A stretch of DNA of 62,000 bases from Gnetum montanum (GCA_015680685.1 MNCI01007821.1:383065-445064), one strand, 5' to 3'; numbered from the stretch's first letter, positions 19,964 through 31,599 are shown. Notes: a model not told the origin generated them from the sequence alone. A program made the numbers and translations.

Positions 19964-21190
19964 CTATCTTCTCACTCAAGAAATGCCACAAGACTTGAAT
20001 TTTAGGAAGAAGAAACAATTTATTCATCAAGTCAAATATTTCATGGAAATTAATGGACACCTCTACAAGGTGTGTGTTGATGGCCTGATCCATTGGTGTG
20101 TCCTTGATGAAGATAAATTACACATTCTCCAAGATGCTCATGAAGGATCTTGTGGAGGCCATTATGTAGGGAGATGCATGACCATAAAATTCTTGATAGT
20201 AGGATAGTATTGTCCTACAATATTTAGGGATGCCCACTAGCTCGTCAAGTCTTGTGAATGTTGTCAATGAGATGGGGGGATAACTACTTGCATGGAAGGT
20301 CCTCAATAGTGGATTCAACTATTAGAGCCTTTTGATATATGGGGCATTGACTTTATGGGTCCCATCACACCCATGTCCAATGGAAAGGGATATATTATAG
20401 TAGTAGTTGACTACTGCATAAAATGAATAGAAGTAGTAGCCATTACTAATTGTACATCATCCACTGCTACCAAATTTAGATAGAAAAATATCATGAATAG
20501 GTTTGGGATACCACATTCATTGATTTTTGACATTGGAGCTCATTTCATAGGTGCCACCTTTAGAAATTTAATGTAATGCTTGGGGTTAGAACATAAATTA
20601 ACAACACCTTACCATCCCCAAGGAAATGGTGAAGCAGAGGTAACCAACCAGGAGATCACAAAAATACTAATGCAAACCATTAGCAAATATAAGAAGGATT
20701 GGAGTAAAAAAATTAATGATGCTCTTTGGGCCTATAGTTCAACTTGGAAACTTCCTATTGGCCATTCTCCCTATGAGTTAGTGTACAAAAAACTTCCAAT
20801 GCTTGCAATTCAATCCAAGTCCCATACACTCTCAATGGCCTCTGATCTAAATCTTGACCTAAGTCTAGCACAGAAAGAAAGATTAATCATCCTAAATGTG
20901 CTAGATGAAAATTGATTAGTGGCCCTATCCTTGAATGAGGTGAACAAGGCATTCAACAAGCAACATCATGACCTTAGAATCAGAAAAGTAAAACTTCAAC
21001 AAGGAGATAAGGTTCTCTACTATAAGTCTACACATGTACCCTAAAAAAAAAATTTCAAACATTGTGGGAGGGACCTTACATAATTAATCAAACCTTTTCC
21101 TCTCGGACCATGTAAATCTACAAACTTGAATGCGCAAATAAAAAGTAGTTGGTCAACATCCAATAAGTAAAACCTTTCCTCAAACCAAGA
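19964..21190 (+). pseudogene. E2 integrase
   Basis: The zinc domain reads AHEGSCGGHYVGR, then DAH and KSCECCQ, giving the HHCC set. The catalytic core keeps Asp in WGIDFMGP (about 20345), Asp in FDIGAHFIGATF where relatives have SDNGTHF, and Glu in GNGEAEVTNQEITK (about 20635). A C-terminal region with LRIRKVKLQQGDKVLYYK follows. The part 20580-20915 is open. It would join element DNA to the chromosome. Stops break it at several places. The first residues were separated from RNase H by E3. Confidence 0.87.
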
Positions 21191-22869
21191 TAGGGTAGTG
21201 CAACTACCACCTTAATGGATGGACAACCACGTTCTATTTTTTGGATCTCCTCCTTCCAACTTGTGGGGGAGATGGCCATTCGTGCTAATCATCCATATGG
21301 CTTAGTTTTTTTCTACTTTTTGTTTTTCATGTTTTTAATTTTTACAAATTATTTATTTCAAAATTTTTTGATTTTTCTAATTTTACATTATCTTTAGTAC
21401 CTTTGAACCTTCTTAACTATTTTTTACATTTTCTTATATATTTTACTTTTTTTTATTTTATTTAAGTATGATATTTTCTTATTTTGTTAATAAAATTGCT
21501 TTATTGTCATAGGACACAGTGCCACTATTGTTGTTTACTAATGATGGTTGTGCTTAATGTTGTGATTGTCGATGTTTAGTTTCTATTTTTTAATTCTAAT
21601 GTTTGATGACTTTGAAATGGTTTATTTTTCATGAAACAGGTAGTGATTCCATGTCATTCACCCATCCAATAAACTCTATGGTGTTCCTTGTTCTGGGAAT
21701 TTAAGGTTTCTTCCATTAAAGAAACTTTTAATTAATTGGTGACCTTGGTAGTTCCAGAATTAGGAAGGATCCAAAGGTTTGTAAAGGGCGTGACTTTAAT
21801 GGAACTGAATACTCTTTATACCCTTCTACTTGCTTGAGTACTTGAGTGTGTTTCACGAACTTCTTACCACCCACTAATAGGAAGTCAAATAACATCGTTG
21901 CATGGTTTGGTTCCATTCAAGAAAAAAAAAAAGAAAAAAATAAAAACAATGGGAATTCAAAGCAAACCCCTTCTACATGAATATGTCTTTGCATGGTGTG
22001 ATTCCCATTTCAAAAAAGAAAAAAAAAGGAAAAATAATGGGAATTCAATGCACACCCTTTGGACAAATAAACAGGCTACAAGCACTGGTTATGGGATTTG
22101 AATGACATGCACCTATGCCTAAAGGTCCCCGCTAACTAAGGCCCTCTCTCTCACTTCCTAATTTTCCTTTTCTCTCTCTATGGAATGGTAGTTGTCTTGT
22201 GGAAGCACTATTGTGTCTTAAGTGGGTGGATTGATCTTAGGGTGGTGATGCAAAGTCACTAAAAGTAGCTAGTTTTGGTTTGGAATGAGGATGGATCTTC
22301 TTGGGTCATTTTAAACATGAATTCCACAAGGGACTTCTTATGACCTTAATTTGAAACTCCATTCCACCTTCTCTATAATCCATCCATGCTGCCATAACTC
22401 ACCTCATTATCATGTTCTATGTCTTACTCTGATGTGTTGGGATTCTTGATTAGATTCTTTCAAGTTGGTCCTTAACTTGTCATGATTATTAAATCAACTA
22501 TGGGGCCCATGGAATCCTTAGTTAAGGTTATGCAAGGGAAAAAGAGGCATAAGCCTACTGTGGGAAGGACCCAATTGCATAGCTTTTGGCTTGATTAGTT
22601 AAGGTTCCTTACCTTTAACATTGCTACAATCCTACCTTTTGCATATTCCATTGAGTACACCGCTGAGTGCTCTTTAATCTTTCATTTCATTCATTCACTA
22701 CATCAATTTTTCTTCATTTTTCAAAATTTATGAGCTTCAACACACTCTCCTCATGTTTTCATACTATTCTTAGTCTTCTAAGCTTTCATTTGATACCAAT
22801 TTCACCCAAAAAATATTCATACTTTGCAAGTTTGACTAAAGTCAAAGTTTGACTATGGTGGTTAATGGT
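21191..22869 (+). other. E2 post-integrase spacer, no gene
   Basis: AT-rich and non-coding, with A-runs at 21920 and 22015. GGGAATTCAA-type phrases occur twice (about 21950 and 22040). It aligns with the spacers of E3, E4 and E5; the phrase around ATCCA-CCATGGTGTT (about 21670) is shared by E2, E4 and the end of the window. Confidence 0.6.
21261..21275 (+). other. E2 PPT1: purine tract after integrase
   Basis: TTGTGGGGGAGATGG lies just after the integrase frame. It resembles the true 3' polypurine tract of the family (TTGTGGGGGTA). Conserved in E2, E4 and E5 and recognisable in E3. Confidence 0.6.
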
Positions 22870-22970
22870 TGCATTGTTGAGGCCCCATCAGTGTAGCCCC
22901 ACTCGTTGATGAGGCCCAATTGACTAGGCCTCATTGACATAGCATAAAAACCCTATATATACCGCCAAAC
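22870..22970 (+). promoter_or_regulatory. E2 internal LTR-like promoter before ORFX
   Basis: GAGGCCCCATCAGTGTAGCC, GATGAGGCCC and TAGGCCTCATTGACATAG are followed by CTATATATA (22953-22961). E2's own 3' LTR carries GGCCCTCATTGATGTGG and TAGGCCTCATTAACAAGG before its TATA box. Downstream, TTGCAATTTTTT also echoes TTGCAGTTTTTT in the LTR (about 26699). Confidence 0.6.
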
Positions 22971-23107
22971 ACTTTGCAATTTTTTGCCATTTACTCATAA
23001 CACAAGGGGAGTTTTTAAAATTTTTCAGAGCCTAAAACCTTCCAGAGTTCGTAACTTCCTAACTGTTTGTCCAATCATTCTATTTTTTGATTTTTTGCTT
23101 ATTGAAG

Positions 23108-23425
23108 GTAAGATCTTTATCATGGGGGCTGCAAACCTTAAGGTTTCCAATGAAAAATTGATGAAATTTTAAGAAATTTTTCTAACTCCTCAAAGGGTTA
23201 ATGACCTTAACAACATATAAACATCAACTTTTTTGATAATTAACCCTTCAAAAAACCTTGGGATGATTTATTAATGATAATACATAAACAAAATGATAAT
23301 TGGTTTAATTAGATCAGCCATAATCACAACTTAGCTAAGTGTAACAATCCTTAAGAGATAAGGTATTCCAATTATTTTAAGGTTACATAAATGATTGCTA
23401 ATCCATGGTCTTATTGTGATTATAG
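23108..23425 (+). other. E2 predicted leader intron of ORFX
   Basis: ATTGAAG then GTAAGATC gives a good 5' splice site at 23108. TTGTGATTATAG at 23414-23425 gives a 3' splice site abutting ATG. Length 318 nt. E4 has the homologous donor (TTAGAG then GTTAGC at 49223) and an acceptor mutated to AA at 49402. Splicing is inferred from sequence only. Confidence 0.5.
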
Positions 23426-26308
23426 ATGGTACCAAAACAAAAATGTTCACAAGAAGGAGAACCCTTGCAACCATGGGATAAGTGGCCTAAAGCTGGAAGG
23501 GGCCAACATGAACAAGGCTAAGAACTTCCAGAGGCAACCCATGCAATGGGGCTTCTTCGTGAGAAGCTTGAAGTGGAATCTGTCCAATAGATTCCAAAAG
23601 AAGAAGTGCTTATAGAACAATCACAAAGAGAGAAGTGCCTAGACCCATGCCAAGGCTTGAGGTAATTTGACTCAAGCCTACCTAGATATCATCAAGTCCC
23701 AAGAGATTCAACGATCCATTCTTCAAGAGATCAAATTTAGGCCATTTTTGGAGAAAGCTCTAGAGGATGTCAAGACTCAACTACGAACCTCTCCCATGTG
23801 ACCAATCATCATGTCCAGTGGAAAGTGGTACATGAGAGAAACATACCTCATCTGGAATAATCAAAGGTTAGGATCCACAATCAAGATCAAGGACATTCAA
23901 GTGTCCTACTTGGTAGAACCCATTACATAGGCACTTGGGTTTTCTAACACTAGAACATAGCTAGTATAATTATCCAAGCAAGGTGATCCTGAGGCCAAGA
24001 AGGAGTGGACCCAACAATGCTATGGGGTGGACTGTAAGGAGTATGGTATGCTTACACCAACAAAGCATATTTACTTCAATATTGTGGCCTATCACCTCAA
24101 TCCAATGGTGAGGCCAAGCAAGGTGACTACTTTTTCCACCTGAGCATGCATTGCTCTAAGTGAGAAGTTTCTTGTTAACCTTCCATAACTGCTATACTTA
24201 AGAAAATGAATATGGAAGGAAGACCTTGCCGTTTCCATGCCTCATCTAAAAAATGTTCAAGAGGGTAGGAATTGTTCATTACTCTAATGATACACTCAAG
24301 TATACTCCTTTGGCTTCATGGTCCAAGATCATGAAAGAGAAGATGCTAGCAATGATTGAATTAGAGGAGCAACTGCCACCACCACCCACTCAAGAAACAA
24401 CATTGGAGGCTCATGTATTCATGGAATGCCTGCACAAAATCCTAGAATAGCTCTTGAATGAACAAGAGTAATGAGCAAGAATGAGTGGGGTAGATCCATT
24501 TGTGTATTAGCTAGCAATGAGTCATCTTACTGAGGAGGCTAAAACAGTTAGCCATATAGAGAGGGTTGGTCCAATCTTCTTTGTTCAAAGAGCACAGTTG
24601 CCAATGAGGTTAGATCTCAAAGCTTGAGAAGTGATGGTGTCACTATTTCAACACCATCTATTCCTAGAAATCTCTGGGAATGCTACCACTTTCTCGGTGC
24701 AGTTGCAAGAATGCGAACAGGCAATTATCTTGGTGATGTAGCACCAAGAGTAGGATACAATAGTTGAAGTAGTTGCTAGTCATGTAGCAAAAGCATTGAA
24801 TGCACTCATGAAATCTGTACCAAATGTATTTACACTTCAAGATGTGTAGACATCTGCAAGCATGGTCAGAAAAAAAATTGAATGTAGCTTAGCATGAAAA
24901 ATTGCTGGAATGACTGGTAGGAATCGGGCAACTAACTTCAGACATCTTAGATCTTCTAGTGAACATCTCTACAACCTAGTTGGAGCTATTAAATGTAAGA
25001 GGAAAATGTATTATTTTGGATGGGTAACTAGAAATGGCCCAAGAGAAAAATCAACACTTAGTTGTGGAGGTTGTTGAACTTTGTGCCTAACTTGCAGATC
25101 AAGCAATCCCTAGCCCAGTAGTGATAAGAGATGAAGTTGTTAAAAAAATTCAAGAATGACTTTAGAATGCTAAGGAGGAGGTAGTAATGGCCATCTTTAA
25201 ATAGTCCATAGTAGAAGTTGAAACATACTTAATCAAAAAGAACTTGAATCAAATGCCCAAAGAGAATGCAACATTGACTGCACAAAATTATTGCCTGCAA
25301 AATGTTGATGCTTAGAAGGATCAAATGAAAGAATTTATTCATCAACATCTAGAGTAACTTGCTAGGGTAAACACTAAATTGAGGAAATTTTCCACAAAAA
25401 ACTACAATCTATTAATGAATGAGGTATGCACCTTGCTTTAGAATTCTGCCATCGAGATCGCTACCTGGAAGAACGAAGCCCTTAAATTTGAGAAAGTGAA
25501 AAATCATTATAGGGACTAGGTTGGCTTGTAGAAGGAAGTTAATAAGAAACACATTCAAATGGAAAAGGCAAAAATGAATTAATCCCTCTAGTAACTCCAA
25601 TAAGGAAGAGAAACATGGTAGTCCATCTTTGATGGGATTGATGCTTAGAATAAAGTGGAGACTCGCTTAAAGGAGTTGCAAATCGAGGATATGATAGAGT
25701 AAATGGAGCTGGGAAATCTCCATTATGCAAACCTAGAAATGTTTACTATTGAACAATAGTGGTTAGAATTGGAAAAGTAGGTAGCTAGCTTGTATTTTCT
25801 ATGTGAGGTTAAGTTCAAGAATCATAAAGACACCAAGTAGAAGCTTGGGACTACAAACGCTGAACTCGAAGGTCTTAGAGGATGATTCAGAGATCAATGA
25901 TCTATTATTGAGAACCTAGATAGATAGATGAATAGCTACTAGGAGCTAAAAAACACAATCAAGGCATTTGGCATTGAATTCAAATAGTTTGCTACTTGGT
26001 TTGTCAATGTAAAGGAGTTATTTCTAGTAATCCCATGTCCTTGGGATGTGCCCATTCCAACCCACATTGGGGAAGCTAAGTGGATGGTGTATGATCCTAG
26101 GAGTAAGGAGGAGAAAATGAAAGCACTACTAGATGCTTTTCACCTCTCACTTGAAGTTGTACCAGTAGCAAGAAAACCATAGCCATCTCAATTGCTATGA
26201 GTGTATGCAGTTGGTGAAGGTCCCTTGGAGCCTCAGGAACCTCCACTGCCTAGGACTATTTGATCTTCCAACATCAAGGAATGTGCTATCCAATTTTTGA
26301 AAGGTTGA
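23426..26308 (+). pseudogene. E2 ORFX, decayed copy
   Basis: It begins MVPKQKCSQEGEP at the splice site and is colinear with ORFX of E3 and E4, with several frameshifts and many stops. Recognisable parts are FLEKALEDVKTQLRTSPM, YFNIVAYHLNPMVRPSKV, the acidic PPPPTQETTLEAHVF stretch (about 24380-24430), a long Glu/Lys/Leu-rich coiled-coil-like region (about 25000-25900) and the C-terminal IPCPWDVPIPTHIGEAKW followed by SKEEKMKALL. The conserved ends in three diverged copies argue that this was a real gene when the elements were active. Function unknown. Confidence 0.7.
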
Positions 26309-26498
26309 GTCATGGTGTTTAATTTTTATGTCCTAAACACCTTCATTTTTTGTAATGTGTTGATCCATACACCTAGGCACTCCATTTTTTTCAAGTCAGT
26401 CAGTTTGTTTTGTTCGAGGAAAAGTCAGTTAATAATCCCATATATTTCCAATTTTGTAAAAGAACTTAAAAATGAGTTTTCATTTAGTCATGGAGGTA
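26309..26498 (+). other. E2 3' untranslated region and polypurine tract
   Basis: Non-coding. It ends in TTAGTCATGGAGGTA, directly before the LTR start at 26499, as in E4. The core is less pure than that of E3. Confidence 0.7.
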
Positions 26499-27408
26499 TG
26501 ATGAGTCATGTTTTATTAGCTATGTCGATGGGCCCTCATTGATGTGGCTTTGTCATTTAGGCCTCATTAACAAGGCCTAGTTGATGCATGATATCATGCA
26601 TTGACAGGACCTCATCGATGTAGTGTGTTTAGTTGACTATAAATATGCACTTGCAGCTACATTTATGAAAATTAGATATTGTATTTGTAGTGAATCTCTT
26701 GCAGTTTTTTCCTTTGAGAGTTAGAATTTTTTTCCAAGTGCCCATAGCAAGAGTCATTGAATATACAGATCTTTATTTGAGCATTGTTCTACCTAAGCAC
26801 AATAGTGTGTGTGGTGATAAAGATGAGCTTTCTGATAAACCTTGCAATACTTTGGATAGATTAGCTATTTAATTTATGCATTTAATGTTTTTAATTAGTT
26901 ATTAATTATTTTTTAGTTATTACATTAATGAAACAATCAAACTAGATAGATTACACACATATGTGTGACTCCTTTGAGCCTAACATGTATTTTCTTGGTA
27001 ACCCTAACAACATTATTGCTTAGTATGCCCAGTAGCATAGCACTTGATCACCCAGCAGCGAATACGTGGGTTCAGAGCATGTACAAAAAGTGAAATTAGA
27101 TGCTTATGTTAGGATTAGTTAAATTCTAGTTAATTAGTTAATTTAGATTAGTTAATCAGATTTCTCTACATTTTGAGCACCAAAGTATAAAACACAAAAT
27201 GATAAAGATCAGATGCCTCAGTTACACTTAACCATACCAATGAACATCACAAGTGTAATTGGGAATACAATGATTGACCTTAGGGCTAGATTCACTTCCT
27301 AAAGGATTAATGCACTGGTAACAATAAAGTCTACAGAAATCAACCAAATCACACGTGAATGCTTTGTCATTCATATGGTTGGACATAGGGGTACCTCTCC
27401 CCTCATCA
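26499..27408 (+). repeat. E2 3' LTR
   Basis: 910 bp from TGATGAGTCATG to CTCATCA. U3 carries GAGGCC/GGCCTCATT motifs and the palindrome GCATGATATCATGC, then TATAAATA at 26638-26645. The R/U5 part has CTTGGTAACCC and the end phrase ATAGGGGTACCTC shared with E3 and E5. The partner LTR is outside the window. Confidence 0.87.
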
Positions 27409-28097
27409 ATAACTATGAGCGTTCTTTAAAAGTTAAATATCAAAATTTGAAAGATGTTGTTCTTCACTTACAACTTCATGTAGTATTATTATTATTTTGT
27501 TTTATTACTAATTACTCACTAATCTGAATAATGCTTTCTTTTATCTTTTGAGACAAATTTCTCCTTCATTTTATAAAAAACCCTTTAATAAGAAGTGAAA
27601 ACCTATGAGGGTGATCCTAAATAATGGTAAGGCCTAATCTTTTTGCAACATTAGAGGTGAGGTTTTTTAGGGTTGGTTGTAAAGATGAAAACTTAAAAAC
27701 ACATCTCTAGATGTGGCTATGTTTAATTGAGCTTTGTTTAAAAGAGAATGTCTTAGGTTTGATTTTGCTCTAATATAAATATTTTTTTGAGCTCAAAGAT
27801 GTGTAACATCTCTCTAATACGCCTAGGGTTTTCATTATTGTCACAATTTATTCCATTTAGAGCTTTCTTTTCTATTTCTAAAGCTATGTTGTTGACTTGG
27901 AAACCTCATCATTTTCTCCTATATGGGCTAGTTTCTTATAAAGCTTATGATGTTTGTGAGTGCTTTCTAAAGAATCATAAGGGCAACATGATAATCTTGA
28001 TCACCCTTCTAAAGCATAAATAACTTATATTTTTTCTTAAAAAGATACAAGTCTTTTATTTTTAAGAGTTCTTGTTACACCCCTTCCATAAACATTG
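27409..28097. other. Unassigned DNA between E2 and E6
   Basis: AT-rich, with no domain or repeat recognised. It is the DNA into which E2 (ATAAC) and E6 (CATTG at 28093-28097) inserted. The open run at 27787-28023 shows no family resemblance. Confidence 0.6.
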
Positions 28098-28671
28098 TGT
28101 GACATCCCGTTCTTGGATGTCATGGAAAATGTCAAATATACGTTATATTAGACATTATGCATTAGAAGAAAATATACCAAATATCAAATATATGTAACAT
28201 TCAACATTATGCATAAAGGAAATAATAGAGAAAGTGTATAAAGAGAAAGAAAAGAATGCTTTATTGATATGGAATAGTGTATCTAGATCATGCTCTAAAA
28301 GTGCTCATTGGGGTTTTCTTTCCTTGACATCTATCCCTTAGAGGAAATCCAGCATTGCCATCATAGTTAGGCATAGAAATTAGCTAGAAGGGATGGCCAA
28401 TATACTTCCTATCTTGCTTCACTTGACTCCTATGACTTGCCTATACCAGCTCCACCACTTCATGTTGGCATGACCTCTAAGCCTAGGTATAAATGCCTTA
28501 GGTCAAATCCCAAAGGTTACCTCAAGAGACATGTTTGTTATTACAATGCATCCTTTCGGGTCTTAATTACAATATGCCCTTTTAGGTCTTGTTATAATAA
28601 TGATAACACTTGTTATGAAGAGGCACCATCTACATTATGTAGTAGCATCATTTGGGAATGGGGATGTTACA
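28098..28671 (-). repeat. E6 3' LTR
   Basis: On the plus strand it starts TGTGACATCCCG and ends GATGTTACA. The match to 33496-34070 is close and continuous, with roughly 18 differences in the first 160 bp by eye. The TGTGACA/TGTTACA ends are common in plant Ty3/Gypsy chromoviruses. Confidence 0.92.
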
Positions 28672-28673
28672 AT

Positions 28674-28687
28674 CTACCCCCCTTAGG
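28674..28687 (-). other. E6 polypurine tract
   Basis: On the sense strand CCTAAGGGGGGTAG stands two bases before the LTR, the normal plus-strand primer position. It fixes the orientation of E6. Confidence 0.75.
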
Positions 28688-29060
28688 TTTTTTTCATCCT
28701 TGAACAAGTCCACATTCACTATCTCTTTCTAGCTCCAATGCTTCTTTTATGCTTGTATGCTTCAATAATTTGATTTCTCCTTTGAAATTGAAGTTTTTTT
28801 TTGCCTATTCTACAAACAAAATATATGTGCAAATTAAATATTACTTTCTTAATGCTTACCTTATTATTTTTTTAAAGATAATGATAAGAGGTGAATTAAA
28901 TATCTACCAATGACAAATCACTAGACATAACCAGGGCAATTCCTTTATTTCCAACTTCCATCATATTAGATATTTTACTTATCTAATTTAAATATAAATT
29001 AAATAATGAAGAAAATAATAAGATTTATCAACAAAAGTAAGAGTGAGATACTTCTTGATC

Positions 29061-30196
29061 TTAATCAACCTCATGAATTGATGGGAGTAATTGTAATTCT
29101 GCCATAAGTGGTATATGATCAGATGGTCTTGTTCAGGATGGCAAAGCTTGATCTTGATTCTTCTTGAATTCTTATTTGGAGATTAACTCTAGTAACTTGG
29201 TAAATTAGAAGAATTTAAGATTGTACAAAATATGATTCATAGTTTTAATAAAAAATGTTGTTGACCCATCCTCATTAATCATAGTAGTGTAATTGGTAAA
29301 TTGTGGTTCATGATGAGTATTATCCATCAATATTATCTTTAAATTCTAGGATTTAATTTATCTATTGAAGATTCAAAGTAAGTAGAATATGCACTAGATA
29401 ATGGAATTACATGTTGAATTGATGGAAGCATCTTCTTCAAATTAGGTTCATCTTCCAAGGATTCTTTTACACATCCATATTTTAAAAATTGATAAACACT
29501 GCTTTGAACGTTTGCATTAAATTTTCTATAAAGGATAACTAGCATTGGATCAGTATAGCTTAGGAATAAATTATTCTTCAAACTTTCTTCTATTTGCTTA
29601 ATCAAGTATGCTCCTTGACATAGTCTAACATCTAAACATATTGGTTTGACAATTAAGTGTGTATTTACTATACATACACATCTTCCTAATAACTAAATTT
29701 TTAGAATCACTACCAAAGTTGTGTCATTTTTCCAAAATCTTAATTTTTCTTTCTTTTCCATGATTTGAACTTTTGAAATTTTAAAAATAATATTTTCTAA
29801 ACTCCATTCTAAAATTTGTACTAATTCAAACTTTACTTTTTTATAAAAGATCACACAACCATCCATGTTGTGATTTTTGCAATAGGCTAATTTGTATGGC
29901 TCAAAAGAAGAACTTCCACAAGAACCTTTTTGCTTGTAAATACCTCTGTATCCCATCTTTTCCAAGTCTAGTTGAAATTGGTATAGAAATTTCCATGGTA
30001 AGACTTCTTATAGACATAAAACATTACTATCCAAATCTTGTAAGTGAGCTAAAATGAGTGGGTGTTGATACTCATGCCAATCCAAGGTCTGACATAGTAG
30101 ATGTTGTTTCTAGCTTGCTAAGGATCTTGAAAGCACATTATATGTTGCAACTTTCATTCTCATTCTTGGATTATCTTAAAGATCATTTCTCTTCAT
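29061..30196 (-). pseudogene. Captured CCR4-type (EEP family) nuclease, intronless pseudogene inside E6
   Basis: Read on the minus strand, family motifs appear in order: KVATYNVLS (about 30157), DLDSNVLCL-stop-EV (the LCLQEV site), LEKMGYRGIYKQKG, MDGCVIFYKKVKFELVQ, CIVNTHL (about 29670), DVRLCQ, FNANVQSSVYQFL (about 29510), HEPQFTNYT (about 29310) and PSDHIPLMAEL (about 29118). This is the whole catalytic fold of a CCR4/Angel-type 3'-5' exonuclease (mRNA poly(A) shortening) in about 1.1 kb without introns. One frame covers 30196 to 29340 and a second 29325 to 29061, so one frameshift, plus about eight stops. The GDFN motif reads RKFN, so it is inactive. Its sense is that of E6. A host mRNA copied into the element is the best explanation. 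Confidence 0.82.
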
Positions 30197-30578
30197 GGGT
30201 ATCATACATCTTGTTGAAATAATATTTTGAGTCTCTATGTTGTTCTGCCATATGATTTAATTATAGGATGAATTGATATATATATATATTTCTTCTTGAT
30301 TGTTAAAGATAATCCTATTTCATCAATTGATTCTCCAACTAATCATCAATTGATACATCAACTAATTAGCTGATTCTCCAACTAGTTTTAGTAAAATTTA
30401 GCTACATTATCTAATTTTAGTAATATTAACCACATTATCTAAATCTTAATAGCCTTTCTACCACCCTTTAAGACATTGACTCTAACAGTGTATCTAATGA
30501 CATGCCATAGTGATCTTAAGACTACAAGAAAAGATTAAGTACTTCATAGGTTAAATTTGTAAAGCACAATTTATGATA

Positions 30579-30900
30579 TCATCGAATTAGTAGGTACCAA
30601 AATGATAAATTTGACCTTACTATTAAGTTTAAAAAGGTGAAAAAATGTTGGAAATGACTATTTATATGTTGAAAAAGGACATCATATGCTTGAGTTACGC
30701 TAAAATTATGCTTTTGAGTGTCTTTAGGCACTATATTGGGCAAGGGGTAAAAACTACTTTTTGGGGTTCCTTGGGATGGATTTGACTTTACCATTGTGTA
30801 TGGAAGGTTAAAATTTGTAGGAAATGACTCTTCACTTGTCAAAAAATACTTCTAGAATCAAAATCTATGGCTTCTAGAGTTTTAGAATTTGGCACAAAAA
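30579..30900 (-). other. E6 internal non-coding stretch with a diverged direct repeat
   Basis: A unit of about 65 bp near 30608-30680 (TTTGACCTTACTATTA, GGAAATGACT) recurs, diverged, near 30780-30850 (TTTGACTTTACCATTG, GGAAATGACT). No gene recognised. Confidence 0.5.
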
Positions 30901-30903
30901 ATG

Positions 30904-30993
30904 AGACTTCTTGAGAGGTCACCCATCTAAGTACTACTCCAAAACAAGTGTGCTTAATTACGAAATTCTTATCCCTCATGCTACCAATGCATC
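30904..30993 (-). pseudogene. 5S rRNA-like sequence in E6
   Basis: On the minus strand the order GATGCATTGGTAGCA, TAATTAAGCACACTTG, GGAGTAGTACTTAGATGG and GTGACCTC follows plant 5S rRNA, including the C-box region of the internal promoter. About ten bases are missing in the first half and many transitions are present. It spans about 90 of 120 bases. Plant Cassandra elements carry 5S-like sequence in their LTRs, so a decayed Cassandra-type LTR or a 5S-derived SINE are both possible sources. Not expected to be a working 5S gene. Confidence 0.72.
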
Positions 30994-31599
30994 AAACTCT
31001 TTTTTGAAAGTGTTTCTTACAATCCTAATTTTAAAATAACATTTCAATAAACTAAAATTTCAATTCTTCATTAGTTGACAAAAATTTTAAATTTTTCTAT
31101 TCATTGATGAAAAAATTTCTTCATCAACAGGGTAGGGAAGGAATGATAGTAGGAGTGTAGGTAGAGTTAGTGGTGCTAGGCAATGAGTGCTAGGTGACTA
31201 AGGTAGGTGTAGTAGCAGTGACGTAGTGGATGTGCATAAGGACAATGGAAAGTGAGGTAGTGTGGTAGTGATAGTGGCCAGTAGGAATCATGGTAGTGAT
31301 GATGAGCATCAATGACAATAATGAGGATCAATGACAATGGTGTGATGGCTATGGGGGAGACCTAGCTATGTGCAGCCTGCTCCTAGGTCTGCATGGCTAG
31401 GCAAAGGAGCTCTAGATGGCTGGGCCTTGCATGACCCTCCAAAATGGCCTTCATGACATAGAATGGAACCCTAGCGATGCTAGTGTGGTCCCAAATGGGG
31501 CTTGCATTACCCCTTTCAGGGACTACACAAATCAAAAATAGTATCAAAGGGTAGTACTTTTTGGTGAGGGTCTTTAGTGCTGAGGCACACTAGAACAAG

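Larger units (their letters stand above)
19964..27408 (+). mobile_element. E2: Athila-like element, right segment (integrase, ORFX, 3' LTR)
   Basis: E2 resumes after E3 with the start of integrase, then a 2.2 kb spacer, ORFX, a polypurine tract and the 3' LTR. The overall plan is the same as in E4. The 5 bases after its 3' LTR, ATAAC (27409-27413), are one copy of its target duplication; the other lies left of the window. Confidence 0.85.
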
